A stretch of 64,000 nt of DNA from Palsa-504 sp963822765. Its GTDB lineage: Bacteria; Actinomycetota; Actinomycetes; Streptosporangiales; Streptosporangiaceae. Every line of letters starts with the position of its first letter. Within the stretch, counting starts at the first letter, position 1. The notes beneath the pieces were generated by a model. The model did no database searches and had not been told where the DNA came from. It worked only from the letters and a program-made list of their open reading frames with translations. A program made the position numbers and the translations under genes. Of the stretch, positions 52,457-63,447 are shown in pieces. Where the stretch lies: the NCBI GenBank assembly GCA_963822765.1, contig CAWGJL010000001.1:62001-126000 (forward strand). Reading direction: 5' to 3'.

Positions 52457-53700
52457 GCGTCCGGGTCCTTGCTTTCCTCGGCAGGTGGAGGCGCCGGGAT
52501 CGCGGAAGCCTCCGGCTTGCCGCCCGCCGGGTCCTGCTTGCCGCCCGCCGGGTCCGGCTCGGGGCCGAAGATCTCGGTCTTGATGCGCTCCAGCGCCTCT
52601 TCCAGGATCGTGCGCAGGTCGGTGATGACGTTCTCGCCCACGGCGCTGGACTGCATGGCCAGCTTCCGCAGGTCGGAGGTGAACTGGACCGCCACCCGCT
52701 CCAGGTCCTTCAACGTCCCGAAGTCCAGCGCCCCGGTCCACCCGCGCCGCCCGCGGGTCCGGGTCCACTCCTCCCAGCCGCGCCGGCCGGGCCACTCGGT
52801 CCAGCTCGGCCGTCCGGCCCCGCCCAGCGGGGTTTCCCAGTCCTCACCGGAGGTGAACCGCGCGCCCGCCTCCTCGCGGACCCGCTGGGCTTCGTCCCGC
52901 AGCCAGCGCGCGTGCTCGCGCACCCGCCGCGCCGTGTCCTGCGCGCCCGTCTCGGCCCGCTCGCGGCCCGCCGACGCCGCGGCGGCCGGCTGGTCTGCCC
53001 CGGCCGGCTGGTCTGCCCCGGCCTCGTCGGTGGCCTGCTCCCAGGGATCTTCGCGTCCCTGCCGGACCTGCTCCCTGGCCTCCCGGAAGGCCTCCTTGGC
53101 CTGCTCACTCGCCTGCCGGGCCTCGTCGCGGGCCTGCCCGGACTGGTCCTTCCCCTCGTCCCGGGCCTGCCGCGCCTGCTCCTTGGCCTCGTCCCGGGCC
53201 TGCCGCGCCTGCTCCTTGGCCTGGTCGCGGGCCTGCCGGGCCTGCGCCAGGGCTTCGTCGCGCGCCTGCTTGGCCTGCTCGCGAGCGTCGGCCGCCGCGT
53301 CCCGGCCCATCCGGCGGGACTCCCGCGCGGCCCAGGTCAGCTCCTCGCGCAGGCTGCGCACGGTCTGCCGGACGTCCTCCCGGACCTCGCGGACGATGTC
53401 GCTGACCGACTCGGACAGCTCCTCCTCGAGCTCGTCAAGCTCGTCGCTGCGGCTGCGCAGTTCCTCGCGCCCGGCCTCGGTGATCCGGTAGACCTTGCGT
53501 CCGTCTACCTCGTCGTGGGTGACCAGGCCCTCTTCCTCCAGCCGGGCCAGCCGGGGGTAGATCGTGCCCGGTGAGGGCGAGTACACGCCCATGAACCGGT
53601 CGCGCAGCAGCCGGATGACCTCGTAGCCGTGCCTGGGCTCCTCATCGAGCAGCCGCAGCAGGTACAGCCGGAGGCTGCCATGGCGGAATACCGGACTCAA
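52453..53700 (-). CDS. PadR-family regulator with long coiled-coil repeat domain
   Basis: The first 95 residues are a PadR winged HTH (LLRLLDEEPRHGYEVIRLLR, SPSPGTIYPRLARLEEEGLV). The remaining 320 residues are an Ala/Arg/Glu/Gln-rich repeat region (QARDEAKEQARQARDEAKEQ units, about 145-215) that would form a long helical coiled coil, then an Arg/Trp-rich part and a LERVAVQFTSDLRKLAMQ segment. The usual PadR is about 110-180 residues, so this is an unusually long form. It starts with a TTG that overlaps the DUF4097 gene stop (TTGA). An operator-like dyad lies upstream of that gene. Confidence 0.86.
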   Translation of the reverse strand: MSPVFRHGSLRLYLLRLLDEEPRHGYEVIRLLRDRFMGVYSPSPGTIYPRLARLEEEGLVTHDEVDGRKVYRITEAGREELRSRSDELDELEEELSESVSDIVREVREDVRQTVRSLREELTWAARESRRMGRDAAADAREQAKQARDEALAQARQARDQAKEQARQARDEAKEQARQARDEGKDQSGQARDEARQASEQAKEAFREAREQVRQGREDPWEQATDEAGADQPAGADQPAAAASAGRERAETGAQDTARRVREHARWLRDEAQRVREEAGARFTSGEDWETPLGGAGRPSWTEWPGRRGWEEWTRTRGRRGWTGALDFGTLKDLERVAVQFTSDLRKLAMQSSAVGENVITDLRTILEEALERIKTEIFGPEPDPAGGKQDPAGGKPEASAIPAPPPAEESKDPDA

Positions 53701-54566
53701 CTGGCCTCGCCTTCCATCTCACTCTCATTATCAGGCTGCGGCGCACTGGTCCGGGCCCCTTGTGCCGCAGTTCGGCGTTCGGCGCGCCGGAGCAGCATGA
53801 CCCGCCCGGACATGGTGTTGACCGACACATGTCCGGAACCGGCGCCCAGGCTACCGCTTACCGTATGAGACGCGGGCCCGGACATCGACCTCAGCTCGGC
53901 GAATTCGCTGCCCACCGCGCCGGACATGGAATGCAGGTGGACCTGGGCGTCGGTCTCGGCCGGGAGCCGCAGCGTCACCTCGCCGGACACCGTGGTCACG
54001 TGCATCGCGCCCAGCGGGTCCAGTTCGACGTCCGCGGTCACGTCGCCGCTCACCGCGTTCACGTCCAGCCGCTCCAGCCAGCCATCGGCCAGCGCCAGGT
54101 CACCGGACACGGTGTTGAAGTTCAGCTTGCCGCTGCTGCCCTGCGCCTCGAGCGCCCCGGACACCGTGTGCGCGTCCACGTCACCGGTCAGCCCGTCCAG
54201 CGTGATCTCGCCGGACACGCTCTTGACCGAGGCCCGCGCGCTGATCGCGCTCAGCACCGCCGTCGCGCTGACCACCCCGACCTGCACCGGGCAGTTCCGC
54301 GGCACGCTCACCGTGACCGCCGCCGAGGGCCGCTGCGGCCGCAGCCACTTCAGCAGGCCCTCCCAGGTAAGGTTCTCGTGGGTGATGGTGAGCACCCCGT
54401 CCTCGTACGTCACGTCCAGCGGATCGCCGCTCACGTTCGCCACGTCCAGCGTAGGAGTCCCGTCGGTGGCGAGCACGGCTACCGATCCGGCGATGAGCCT
54501 GACCCGGAGCGCCGTCACGTCGTCAAACTCCTTACTCGTCGGAGCCTCGATACTCCAGTGCGCCAT
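53697..54566 (-). CDS. DUF4097 beta-strand repeat protein
   Basis: A 289-residue protein composed of short repeating beta-strands with the recurring pattern VSG, for example VKSVSGEITLDGLTGDVDAH, TVSGALEAQGSSG, NTVSGDLALADG, TTVSGEVTLRL and NTMSGRVMLL. This forms a beta-helix in DUF4097 proteins, whose function is unknown. No signal peptide is seen. It is cotranscribed with the PadR gene (TTGA overlap), a linkage seen in other actinomycetes. The ATG at 54566 follows an AAGGA-rich site. Confidence 0.88.
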   Translation of the reverse strand: MAHWSIEAPTSKEFDDVTALRVRLIAGSVAVLATDGTPTLDVANVSGDPLDVTYEDGVLTITHENLTWEGLLKWLRPQRPSAAVTVSVPRNCPVQVGVVSATAVLSAISARASVKSVSGEITLDGLTGDVDAHTVSGALEAQGSSGKLNFNTVSGDLALADGWLERLDVNAVSGDVTADVELDPLGAMHVTTVSGEVTLRLPAETDAQVHLHSMSGAVGSEFAELRSMSGPASHTVSGSLGAGSGHVSVNTMSGRVMLLRRAERRTAAQGARTSAPQPDNESEMEGEAS

Positions 54567-54605
54567 CCGCCTGTCCTTCCATCCGCTCACCTATGACCAC
54601 CTTAA

Positions 54606-54641
54606 CGATATATCTCATCTTTCCAAAGTCAAGACATATCG
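54606..54641. promoter_or_regulatory. Dyad overlapping the DUF4097-PadR promoter
   Basis: CGATATATC (54606-54614) and GACATATCG (54633-54641) form an inverted repeat with one mismatch around a TTGACT-like -35 (54627-54632, minus strand). It is a plausible PadR autoregulation site; a plus-strand promoter for the ABC exporter would overlap it too. Confidence 0.45.
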
Positions 54642-54702
54642 CGAACGATGATCCGGGTAACGCGATACACCCGGCGGGCGTCGCCGATGCGACAATAGGG
54701 TC

Positions 54703-57700
54703 GTGCGGGCCTGGCTTGCGCCGCTGATGCTGGCCGCCGCCCGCGGGCGCCGGCGCCCAGCCCGATGGCTGCTGCCCGCGCTGGGCATCGCGCTGGCGGC
54801 GGCGTTCGTCGCGGGCGTGGCCGCGCAGTCCCAGATCGCGGGCGACCAGAGCGCCCGGTCGGTGCTCGCCGGGGTGTCGCCGCTCGACAGCCAGGTCCGC
54901 GTCACCTGGCAGGGACCGGTCAGCCCCGGCGTGACGAACCAGGCGCTGGCCCTGCTGCGCGGGCTTGGCCTGGGCTCGCCGACCGAGGTGCTGCTGATGA
55001 ACCCGGTGCGGCTCGACGGAGTGGTCGTGCGTCCGGCCGCGATTGGTTCGCTGGGCCGGTGGCTCCCCGGCGCCTTGCCGGGCCGGCTGGGGCCCTGCCG
55101 CCCGCAGAGCTGTCCGATGCTGCTCGTCGGCGGCGGCCCGCCCCCGGCCGTCCCGTCGGCCCTGACCGCGGCCGGCGTCGATATCCAGGTCGCCGGCTCG
55201 TCGCCGCTGCGCTCGGCGGTCCCCCTCGGGTTCGCGCCGGCCACCGCGGGCGCCGGACCGGTGCTCGTGACCTGGGACGTCGCCGGACTTGACGCCCTGC
55301 CCGGGCTGAGCGGCCTGTACCGCACGCATAGCTGGCTGGCCCCGCTCACCACCGCGGGGCTGCGGTGGTGGCAGCTGGCCGGGGTCGAGGACCGGCTGCA
55401 GCGCGCCCAGGCCCGCCTGCTGCTGACCGGGAGCCAGTTCAGCCTGAGCGCGCCGTTCACCGAGCTGGACCAGGCCCGCGCCGAGGCCGGCGTGGCACCG
55501 CAACGCCTGCTCCTCGCGGGCGGCGGCGCGCTCACGGCGCTGGCCCTGTTCATCGTGCTGGCAGGCGGCGGGCTGCGCCGCGATGAGCGGGCCGAGCTTG
55601 ACCGGCTCCGTCACGCGGGCGCCCGCCCGGGTCAGTGCGTGCTGTTCGTCGCGACCGAATCCGGGTGGCTGAGCGCGGCCGCGCTGGGCGCCGGGGCGGT
55701 CGCGGGCATCGGGGTCGCGGCGCTGCTGGCCAGCAGCCAGGGGGAACCGGCCGGCGCGATCGTGCTGCACGCCGTGATCACCCCGGCGGGGCTGATCGCG
55801 CTGGGGGCTGGCTGGCTGGCGGCGACCGTGCTGCTCGGCACGCTGGTGCTGGTGCCTGGCATCCGGCTGACCGACCTGCTGGCCGTCGCGGCCGCCGCGG
55901 CCCTGGTCGCGGCGCTGGCCGCGGGTACCGGCAGCGATCAGGCCCTGGCCCTGCTGCTCGCGCCGCTGTGCTGTGCGGCCGCCGGGGTGGTGACGTTTCG
56001 CGTGGCCCGGCTGGTGCTGCGGGGGGCGGAGCGCGTGGCCAGGCGCGGCCCGGTCCTCCCGCGCCTGGCCCTGCTCAACCTGGCCCGGTCCCCGGGGGTG
56101 ACGGCGCTGGCCATCGCGTTCCTCGCCGTCGCCACCGGCCTGGGTGGCTTCGCCCTGGCCTACGGGTCCACGCTGACCCGCAGCGCGGCCGATCAGGCGG
56201 CGGACCAGGTCCCGCTGGACGTGCTGGTCTCGCCGGGGCCGGACTTTCACACCCCGCTCGAGGTGGCGCCGCTGCCGCGCTGGCAGGCGCTCGCGTCCGG
56301 CGCCGTGCTGCCCGTCCGCCGGACCGACGCGAACTACACCGCCGGCGGCGGGACGGTGACGGTTCCCGCGCTCGGCATCCCGGCCGGCGGGCTGACCGCG
56401 ATTCACGGCTGGCGGCAGAGCGACGGCTCGGCCTCGCTGGCCACGCTCGCCCGGCGCCTCGAGCCCGCCGGCCCGGTCCGGGTGCCGGGACCGGCGCTTC
56501 CGGCCGGCGCGCAGTGGCTGTCGCTGCGAGCTTCCGCGCAGGACGTCGCGGTAACGGTGATCGCCGACCTGCGCGATCCCCAGGGAGCGATCCGGCAGGT
56601 CACGTTCGGCACGGCCAGCGCTACCGCCGCGGTGCTGCGGGTCCGGGTGCCACCAGGAACGTGGGAGCTCGAGGCGCTGGAGCTCGACGAACCAACGGGG
56701 CTGGCCATCACCAACGGTCATCAGAACGGCGAAAACGCGGGTGCCGCGACGCAGGCCACGGCGCGCGTCGCGCTCGGGCCGCTGTCCGTGCTGCCCGCCC
56801 GCGGGCCCGCCCTGCCCGTCCCGCTCGGCGCCTGGCGCGGCGTAGGCGCGGCAGCCACCACGGGGTCGGCCACCACGGGGTCGGCCACCACGGGGTCGGC
56901 CACCACGGGCCCGGGCACCACGGGCCCGGCGACCGGCGGCCCCACCGCGATCGTCGCCTTCTCCGCCAGCGGAACACCCGGCGTGCTCCGCCCGGCCCAG
57001 CCCACCGACACGCACCCGGTCCCGGTGCTCACCGATCCGCAGACCGCCGCGGCCGCGGGGCCCGACGGGCGTATCGCCCTGACCGTGGACGGCCTGCCGG
57101 TCGTCGCGCGCGTGGTCGGGGTCCTCAGCCGCTTCCCGACGCTGGCGGGCCAGGCCGGCTTTGTCGTCGCCGACGAGGCGACGCTCGCCGCGGCCCTGGA
57201 CGCCCAGCTCCCCGGTCAGGCCCGGCCCGACGAGCTGTGGATCAGCACCGCGCACCCCGCCCAGCTGCGCGCCGCGCTCGGCAGCGGGGCGCTCGCCCAG
57301 CTTGACTCCTCGTTCCGCGGCGACATCGACCACCAGCTGCGCGACGCGCCGGTGGCGCGCGGGGTGCTCGGCACGCTGGTCGCCGCGACGGCGCTGTCCG
57401 CGCTGCTGGCCGTCCTCGGGCTGCTGACCGCCCTACTGGGCGGGGCCGCCGACGCACGGGCCTCCGTAGACCTGTCCGAACAGGGCGTCGGCCCGCAGGG
57501 ACTGCGGGCCGAGCTGCGCGTCCGGTTCGCGCTCGCGAGCGTGCTCGGGGTGATCGCCGGCCTGGGGCTCGCCGTGCTGCTGACCCGGCTGGCGGTCGCG
57601 AGCGTCCGCGCCGCCGGGACGGTCGCCGATCCCAGCCCGCCGGTGGTGACCGTCGTGCCGTGGGCCGAGCTGGCCGCCTGGGGCGCCGGCACCCTCGCCG

Positions 57701-57771
57701 TGCTCGCGCTGGCCGGCGCGCTGGCGACCCGGGCTCAGATCAGCAGCACCGCCGGGAGCGTCGGCCGATGA
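54703..57771 (+). CDS. FtsX-like ABC transporter permease (MacB/LolE type)
   Basis: A 1022-residue permease with the two-fold FtsX arrangement: a first transmembrane helix at about 22-42, a large extracytoplasmic domain, a block of three or four helices (about 285-440), a second extracytoplasmic domain (about 500-870) and a final three-helix block (about 890-1015). It probably exports or extracts lipids or peptides, as MacB- and LolE-like proteins do. A five-copy 15-base tandem repeat coding TTGSA units lies at about residues 718-742. The ATP-binding gene follows with an ATGA overlap. GTG start. Confidence 0.86.
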   Translation: MRAWLAPLMLAAARGRRRPARWLLPALGIALAAAFVAGVAAQSQIAGDQSARSVLAGVSPLDSQVRVTWQGPVSPGVTNQALALLRGLGLGSPTEVLLMNPVRLDGVVVRPAAIGSLGRWLPGALPGRLGPCRPQSCPMLLVGGGPPPAVPSALTAAGVDIQVAGSSPLRSAVPLGFAPATAGAGPVLVTWDVAGLDALPGLSGLYRTHSWLAPLTTAGLRWWQLAGVEDRLQRAQARLLLTGSQFSLSAPFTELDQARAEAGVAPQRLLLAGGGALTALALFIVLAGGGLRRDERAELDRLRHAGARPGQCVLFVATESGWLSAAALGAGAVAGIGVAALLASSQGEPAGAIVLHAVITPAGLIALGAGWLAATVLLGTLVLVPGIRLTDLLAVAAAAALVAALAAGTGSDQALALLLAPLCCAAAGVVTFRVARLVLRGAERVARRGPVLPRLALLNLARSPGVTALAIAFLAVATGLGGFALAYGSTLTRSAADQAADQVPLDVLVSPGPDFHTPLEVAPLPRWQALASGAVLPVRRTDANYTAGGGTVTVPALGIPAGGLTAIHGWRQSDGSASLATLARRLEPAGPVRVPGPALPAGAQWLSLRASAQDVAVTVIADLRDPQGAIRQVTFGTASATAAVLRVRVPPGTWELEALELDEPTGLAITNGHQNGENAGAATQATARVALGPLSVLPARGPALPVPLGAWRGVGAAATTGSATTGSATTGSATTGPGTTGPATGGPTAIVAFSASGTPGVLRPAQPTDTHPVPVLTDPQTAAAAGPDGRIALTVDGLPVVARVVGVLSRFPTLAGQAGFVVADEATLAAALDAQLPGQARPDELWISTAHPAQLRAALGSGALAQLDSSFRGDIDHQLRDAPVARGVLGTLVAATALSALLAVLGLLTALLGGAADARASVDLSEQGVGPQGLRAELRVRFALASVLGVIAGLGLAVLLTRLAVASVRAAGTVADPSPPVVTVVPWAELAAWGAGTLAVLALAGALATRAQISSTAGSVGR
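56854..56928. repeat. Five 15-base tandem repeats (ATTGS units)
   Basis: GCCACCACGGGGTCG is repeated at 15-base steps, with the last two units changed to GGGCCCG, in the permease gene. The repeat encodes ATTGS and is slippage-prone but in frame. Confidence 0.8.
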
Positions 57772-59319
57772 GCGAAGCCGTCGTCGAACTGCGCGATGTG
57801 TTCTGCGTTCACCGCACCAACGAGGGGGACGCGGCGGCGCTGGCCGGGACGAGCCTGGAGCTGGGCCGGGGCGAGGTGCTGTGCGTGCTCGGTCCGAGCG
57901 GTGCCGGGAAGAGCACCCTGCTCCGCGTCGTCGCCGGGCTCCAGCCGCCATCCGCCGGGGTCGTCCGCGTGCTGGGCCGCGATATCGGCCGGCTTCCTGC
58001 CCGCTCCCGGTCGCGGCTCCGGCACGAGCTGATGGGGTTCCTCGGCCAGCGCACCGACACGGTGCTGAGCCCGGATCTGCGCATGCGTGACGCCGTGGCG
58101 CTGCCGCTCGCGCTGCGCGGCATGCCGAGGCGGGAGCGTCGCCACCGGGTCGATGAACTGCTGGCGGCCACCGCGCTGGCGGACCGGGCCGACGCCCGGC
58201 CCGCCGAGCTGTCCGGTGGCGAGCGCCAGCGGTTTGCGCTGTGCGCGGCCCTGGCCCACCGCCCGGCGCTGCTGCTCGCCGACGAGCCGACCGGCGAACT
58301 CGACGACGCCAGCGCCGACGCCATCCGCGCGCTGATCGTGGAGCTCGCCCGCTCCAGCGGCGCGAGCGTCATGCTCGTGACCCACGACCCGGCGACCGCG
58401 GGGGTCGCGGACCGCACCCTGCGGATCCGCGACGGGCGGATCGTCAGCGACCGGCGCACCGGAGAGGGACAGGGCCAGGAGGCGCTGGTGGTCGACGGCG
58501 GCTGGCTGCGGCTTCCCCCCGATCTGCTCACCGCGGCCGGCATCGGGCGGCGCGCCCGCGCCCAGGCGGCGGCCGACGGCGTGGTCGTGACCCGGGCGGC
58601 CGGCGATTCCGGCCCGGCCGCGCCGCCCGCACCCGAGCTCCCGCCGCAGCCGCCCGAACGCCGGGTCCCGGTCCGGGTCGAGCTCTGCCAGCTCACGCGC
58701 GCCTACGGGAACGGGGCGACCCGGCGTCAGGTGCTCAGCGGGCTGACGCACGAGTTCGCGCCCGGCCAGCTGACCGTGGTCACCGGCCGGTCGGGGACGG
58801 GGAAGACGACGCTGCTCAGGCTCGTGGCCGGGCTCGACCGCCCGAGCTCGGGCCAGGTCATGCTCGACGGGCACCCGCTCGGCGACCGCACCGGTGAGCA
58901 GCTCGCGGCCCTGCGCCGGCAGCGGATCGGGTACCTCTCCCAGGAGCCCGCGCCGATCGAGTTCCTCAGCGCCCAGGAGAACACGGTACTCATCCTGCGG
59001 ATCCGCGGCTGGGACGCGGACGCCGCCGCCGAGCGCGCGGTCACGGCGCTGACCGGGGCCGGGCTCGCCGACCGGGCCCGCCAGCGGGCCGGCGCTCTCG
59101 GCCGGCGAAGCCCAGCGCCTGGCGCTAGCCCGGGCGCTGGCCGGCGCGCGGGGACTGCTGATCGTCGACGAGCCGACCTCCCGGCAGGACGAGACCAACG
59201 CCCGGGGCGTGGCGGCCCTGCTCGCGGCCGCCGCTCATACCGAGGGCCAGACCGTGATCTGCGCCACCCACGACCCCACGCTGATCGGCCGGGCCGACCA
59301 CGTCATGGCTCTGGATTGA
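57768..59319 (+). CDS. Tandem ABC transporter ATPase (frameshifted in second domain)
   Basis: Two ABC ATPase domains are fused. Domain 1 has Walker A GPSGAGKSTLL, signature LSGGERQRFALC and Walker B LLLADEPTGELDD. Domain 2 has Walker A GRSGTGKTTLL, then the frame is lost near 59091: removing one G from GCCGGCG restores ALSAGEAQRLALARAL (signature) and LLIVDEPTSRQDE (Walker B) to a stop at 59317-59319. The frameshift is probably a sequence error. It powers the FtsX-like permease, with which it overlaps by 4 bases. Confidence 0.87.
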
Positions 59320-59560
59320 TAGCAGAATCCGGGTGCCGCCGCCGCGGCAGCCAGCCCTGGACCTTCCACCGTGAGCCCGGACGCCCGGGGAGCAGCACCA
59401 TGACCAGCAGGCCCACGACCGACAGCAGCAGGCCCAGCGTCAGCCCCACCCGCTCGGCGTAGCCCTTGCGCTCCGCCAGCCACGCCCCGGCGGCCGCCGA
59501 GATGAGCCACGCGAACAGGAGGTACAGCGCCTTAGCGCCAATTGTTCCGATGGCTATCAC
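59303..59560 (-). CDS. Small membrane protein
   Basis: An 85-residue protein with two hydrophobic segments (ALYLLFAWLISAAAGAWLA and VGLTLGLLLSVVGLLVMVLL), a basic C-terminus and no recognised family. The start is a GTG with a GGAGA site. It overlaps the end of the convergent ABC ATPase gene (17 bases) and lies just upstream of livF, so it could be the end of one unit or the start of another. Confidence 0.7.
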   Translation of the reverse strand: MIAIGTIGAKALYLLFAWLISAAAGAWLAERKGYAERVGLTLGLLLSVVGLLVMVLLPGRPGSRWKVQGWLPRRRHPDSAINPEP

Positions 59561-59572
59561 TCTCCGTATTAG

Positions 59573-60280
59573 TCATGTGCCCAGATACGCCCGCTGCACC
59601 TCGGGGTCGTTGCGCAGGCTCGCCGAGTCGTTGGCCAGGGCCACGTGCCCGGTCTCGAGCACGTAGCCGCGCGAGGCGGCGTCGAGCGCGTAGTTGGCGT
59701 TCTGCTCCACCAGCAAGATCGCCACCCCGGAGCTGTTGATCTCCCCGATGGTCTGGTAGATCCGCTGCACCACCAGGGGGGCGATGCCCAGCGACGGCTC
59801 GTCGAGCATCAGCAGTTTCGGGCGGGCCATCAGGGCGCGCCCGATCGCGAGCATCTGCTGCTCGCCCCCGGACATGGTGCCGGCCTTCTGGCTTGCCCGC
59901 TCCTTGAGCAGGGGAAACAGTTCGTAGACCCGTTTGAAGTCCTCGGCTATCCCGGGACCGCGCCGCTGGTGGGCGCCCAGTTCCAGATTCTCAAGCACGG
60001 TCATCCGGGGGAAGCAGTGCCGGCCTTCGGGGGCCAGGGCGATTCCGCGGCCGACGATCTCGTGCGCCTGGCACGTGCGTGATGTCCTGCCCGCCGAACG
60101 TGATCGTCCCGGTGCTGGCCGGGGTGAGGCCCGAGATCGAACGCAGGGTGGTGCTCTTCCCGGCCCCGTTCGAGCCGATCAGCGTCACCACCTCACCCTC
60201 GTCCACCGTCAGCGAGATCCCCTTCAGCGCCTCGATCGCGCCGTACCGGGTACGGATGTCGCGGACCTCCAGTAGGGCCA

Positions 60281-60281
<1 letters not shown>
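59573..60281 (-). CDS. livF: Branched-chain amino-acid ABC ATPase LivF (frameshifted)
   Basis: The N-terminal part has LIGSNGAGKSTTLRSISGLT (Walker A) and, after a one-base insertion near 60071 (GTGCCAGGCG for GTGCCGGCG), the rest continues as AHEIVGRGIALAPEGRHCFP and TVLENLELGAH, then TMSGGEQQMLAIGRAL (signature) and LLMLDEPSLGIAPLVV (Walker B). The corrected length is about 235 residues, normal for LivF. It is the last ATPase of the liv operon; its ATG shares one base with the livG stop (TGATG). The frameshift is probably a sequence error. Confidence 0.9.
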
Positions 60282-61110
<829 letters not shown>

Positions 61111-61114
<4 letters not shown>

Positions 61115-62304
61115 GCCACGCCTCCGGCGCCGCCCGGCGCCTCCGCGAGCTGCGCGTCATCGGCCGCGATCTCGGCCGTGAGCTCGAGCCGGCGTCGCCG
61201 TTCCGGGATCAGGCCCTGCGGTCGCAGCACCATCATGATCACCAGCAGGAACCCGAAGATCCCGAACTCCACCTGGGTCAGCTGGAAGTGCAGCCCGAAC
61301 TTGCTGGGCAGGTCGTTCAGCACGTCGGGAATCAGGTAGTTGTTGATGTAGCCGAGGGCCAGGCCTCCGACGACCGCTCCCCAGATCGAGCCGAGCCCGC
61401 CGATGATCACCATCGCGAGGATGAAGATCGAGAACCCGAACGCGAACTGGCTGGCGTTGACCTCGGTGTAGTAGGTGCCGAAGAACGCGCCCGCCATGCC
61501 GCCGAACGCGGCGCCCACCGAGTAGGCGAGCAGCTTCGTTCGCACCAGCGGGATGCCCATCGACACCGCCGCGACCTCGTCCTCGCGCAACGCGATCCAG
61601 GCCCGGCCGAGCCGTGAGTCGCGCAGCCGCAGGTTGACGAACAGCACGACGAGCAAGATGGCGAAGATCAGCCAGTACCACGGCCTCAGGTCCAGCAGGC
61701 CGAACTCACCAGAGCCGGGGAAGTACGGCGCGTCGACGGCGCTGATGCCGAGGTTGCCGGCCGTCAGCGTCATGCCGCCGCCGACCGGGATGCTCTGTCC
61801 GTTGACGGCGAGCGTGCCGATGATCTCACCGAACGCGAGGGTGACGATCGCGATGTAGTCGCCGCGCAGGCGCAGCGTCGGCAGGCCGATCACCACCCCC
61901 GCCGCCGCGCAGATGAGCCCGGCGGCGATCAGGATCAGCACGAAGTTGAGGTGAATGCCCTGCAGCGTGCTCTCCAGCGGCGAGACCAGCACGTGGATGT
62001 GCAGCTTGAAGAAGAACCCGGAACCGAACCACCCCAGTGAGTACGCGCCGAGCGCGTAGAAGGCGACGTAGCCCAGGTCGAGCAGCCCGGCGAATCCCAC
62101 CACGATGTTCAGGCCGAGCGACATGACCGCGTAGGCCACGGCGATGATGGTCCCGTTCATGAAGCCGCTGTCCGCCGGGAACAGGAACGGCAGCACGATC
62201 CCGAACACGATGAGCGCTCCGGCCAGCGCGCGGTTCCACCAGCGAGGCAGGCGCTGCACCGCCGCCGCCTGCCGCTCGCGCAACTGCGCCAGGAACGGGC
62301 TCAT
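61111..62304 (-). CDS. livM: Branched-chain amino-acid ABC permease LivM
   Basis: A 397-residue permease with about ten membrane segments. Typical LivM blocks are MSLGLNIVVGFAGLLDLGYV, LPTLRLRGDYIAIVTLAFGEI and ALREDEVAAVSMGIPLVRTK (the EAA-like coupling loop). The C-terminal tail is charged. The ATG at 62304 overlaps the livH stop by 4 bases (ATGA). It forms a pore with LivH. Confidence 0.94.
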
Positions 62305-63407
62305 CCGGCCTCCCTCGTCTCCTCGCCGAGCAGCCCGCGCGGGCGAAGGACCATGATCACGATCAGGTAGCCGAACACGACCGCCTCGGTCCACTGCGGG
62401 CCCAGCCGCGCATCCGATAGCGCCTGGATGACGCCGATGATGAGCCCGCCGAGCACCGCGCCGCGGACGTTGCCGATGCCGCCCATCACCGCGGCCGTGA
62501 ACGCGATCAGGCCGGCCTTGAAGCCCTGGAAGTACCACACGTTGGTCTCGTACAGCGCGTACACCAGCCCGGCCGCGCCCGCCAGCATGCCGCCGAGGGC
62601 GAACGTCAGCGAGATCGTCGCGTTGACGTTGATGCCCATCAGCCGGGCGGCCTCCGGGTCCTGGGCGGTGGCCCGCATGGCCCGCCCCGCGCGGGTGGAG
62701 TTGATGAACCAGGCCAGCGCGAACACGAGCGGGATCATCACCGCGAACACCAGCAGGTAACCGCGCTGGATCGGCACGCCCCCGACGGTGAACACGGTGG
62801 CCTGCACGCCGATCAGGTCGGACACGCTCTGCGGCGAGCCGCCGCGCCACAGCAGGCCCACGTTCTGCAGGATGAACGAGAAGCCGACCGCGGTGATCAG
62901 CGCCGCGAGCTTGGGCGCGCTGCGCAGCGGCCGGTAGGCGACCCGCTCGATCAGGACGTTCAGCGAGCCCGTCACGAGCATCGTGATGATCAGGGTCAGC
63001 AGCAGGAAGCCGATCAGCGCCGCGGTGCCCTCGCCGGGGCTCAGCCCGAACACCGACCACATGCCCACGGCGGTGAACGAGCCGATCATGAACACGTCGC
63101 CGTGCGCGAAGTTGATCAGCTCGATGATGCCGTAGACCAGCGTGTACCCGATCGCGATCAGGGCCCAGATCGCACCGTTGGACAGGCCCTGGGCGAAGTC
63201 GTAGCCCAGGTTCGACAGATCGTGATGAAGCACCTGATGGCTGGCCACGGTGACCTGATAGCCGAACACCAGATCGTGGACGCCGAAGTAGATGGGCAGC
63301 GCCGCGAGCGCCGCGATCAGGCCCCACTGCCCGGCGTAGCGGCGAACCGCGGTCAGCCGGCGCATCGGGACCGAAGGCAGGGTGGGCGTGATTGTCGTGG
63401 TTTCCAT
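62301..63407 (-). CDS. livH: Branched-chain amino-acid ABC permease LivH
   Basis: A 368-residue permease. The first 80 residues include one extra hydrophobic segment (GLIAALAALPIYFGVHDLVF) not present in short LivH proteins. The core shows GLSNGAIWALIAIGYTLVYG, IIELINFAHGDVFMIG and MRATAQDPEAARLMGINVN (coupling loop). The ATG at 63407 follows a hairpin that separates it from livK. It is translationally coupled to livM. Confidence 0.94.
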   Translation of the reverse strand: METTTITPTLPSVPMRRLTAVRRYAGQWGLIAALAALPIYFGVHDLVFGYQVTVASHQVLHHDLSNLGYDFAQGLSNGAIWALIAIGYTLVYGIIELINFAHGDVFMIGSFTAVGMWSVFGLSPGEGTAALIGFLLLTLIITMLVTGSLNVLIERVAYRPLRSAPKLAALITAVGFSFILQNVGLLWRGGSPQSVSDLIGVQATVFTVGGVPIQRGYLLVFAVMIPLVFALAWFINSTRAGRAMRATAQDPEAARLMGINVNATISLTFALGGMLAGAAGLVYALYETNVWYFQGFKAGLIAFTAAVMGGIGNVRGAVLGGLIIGVIQALSDARLGPQWTEAVVFGYLIVIMVLRPRGLLGEETREAG

Positions 63408-63447
63408 GGCTCCGTGCGGAGTGTCGAGCGGCGTGCGGATGGACCGA

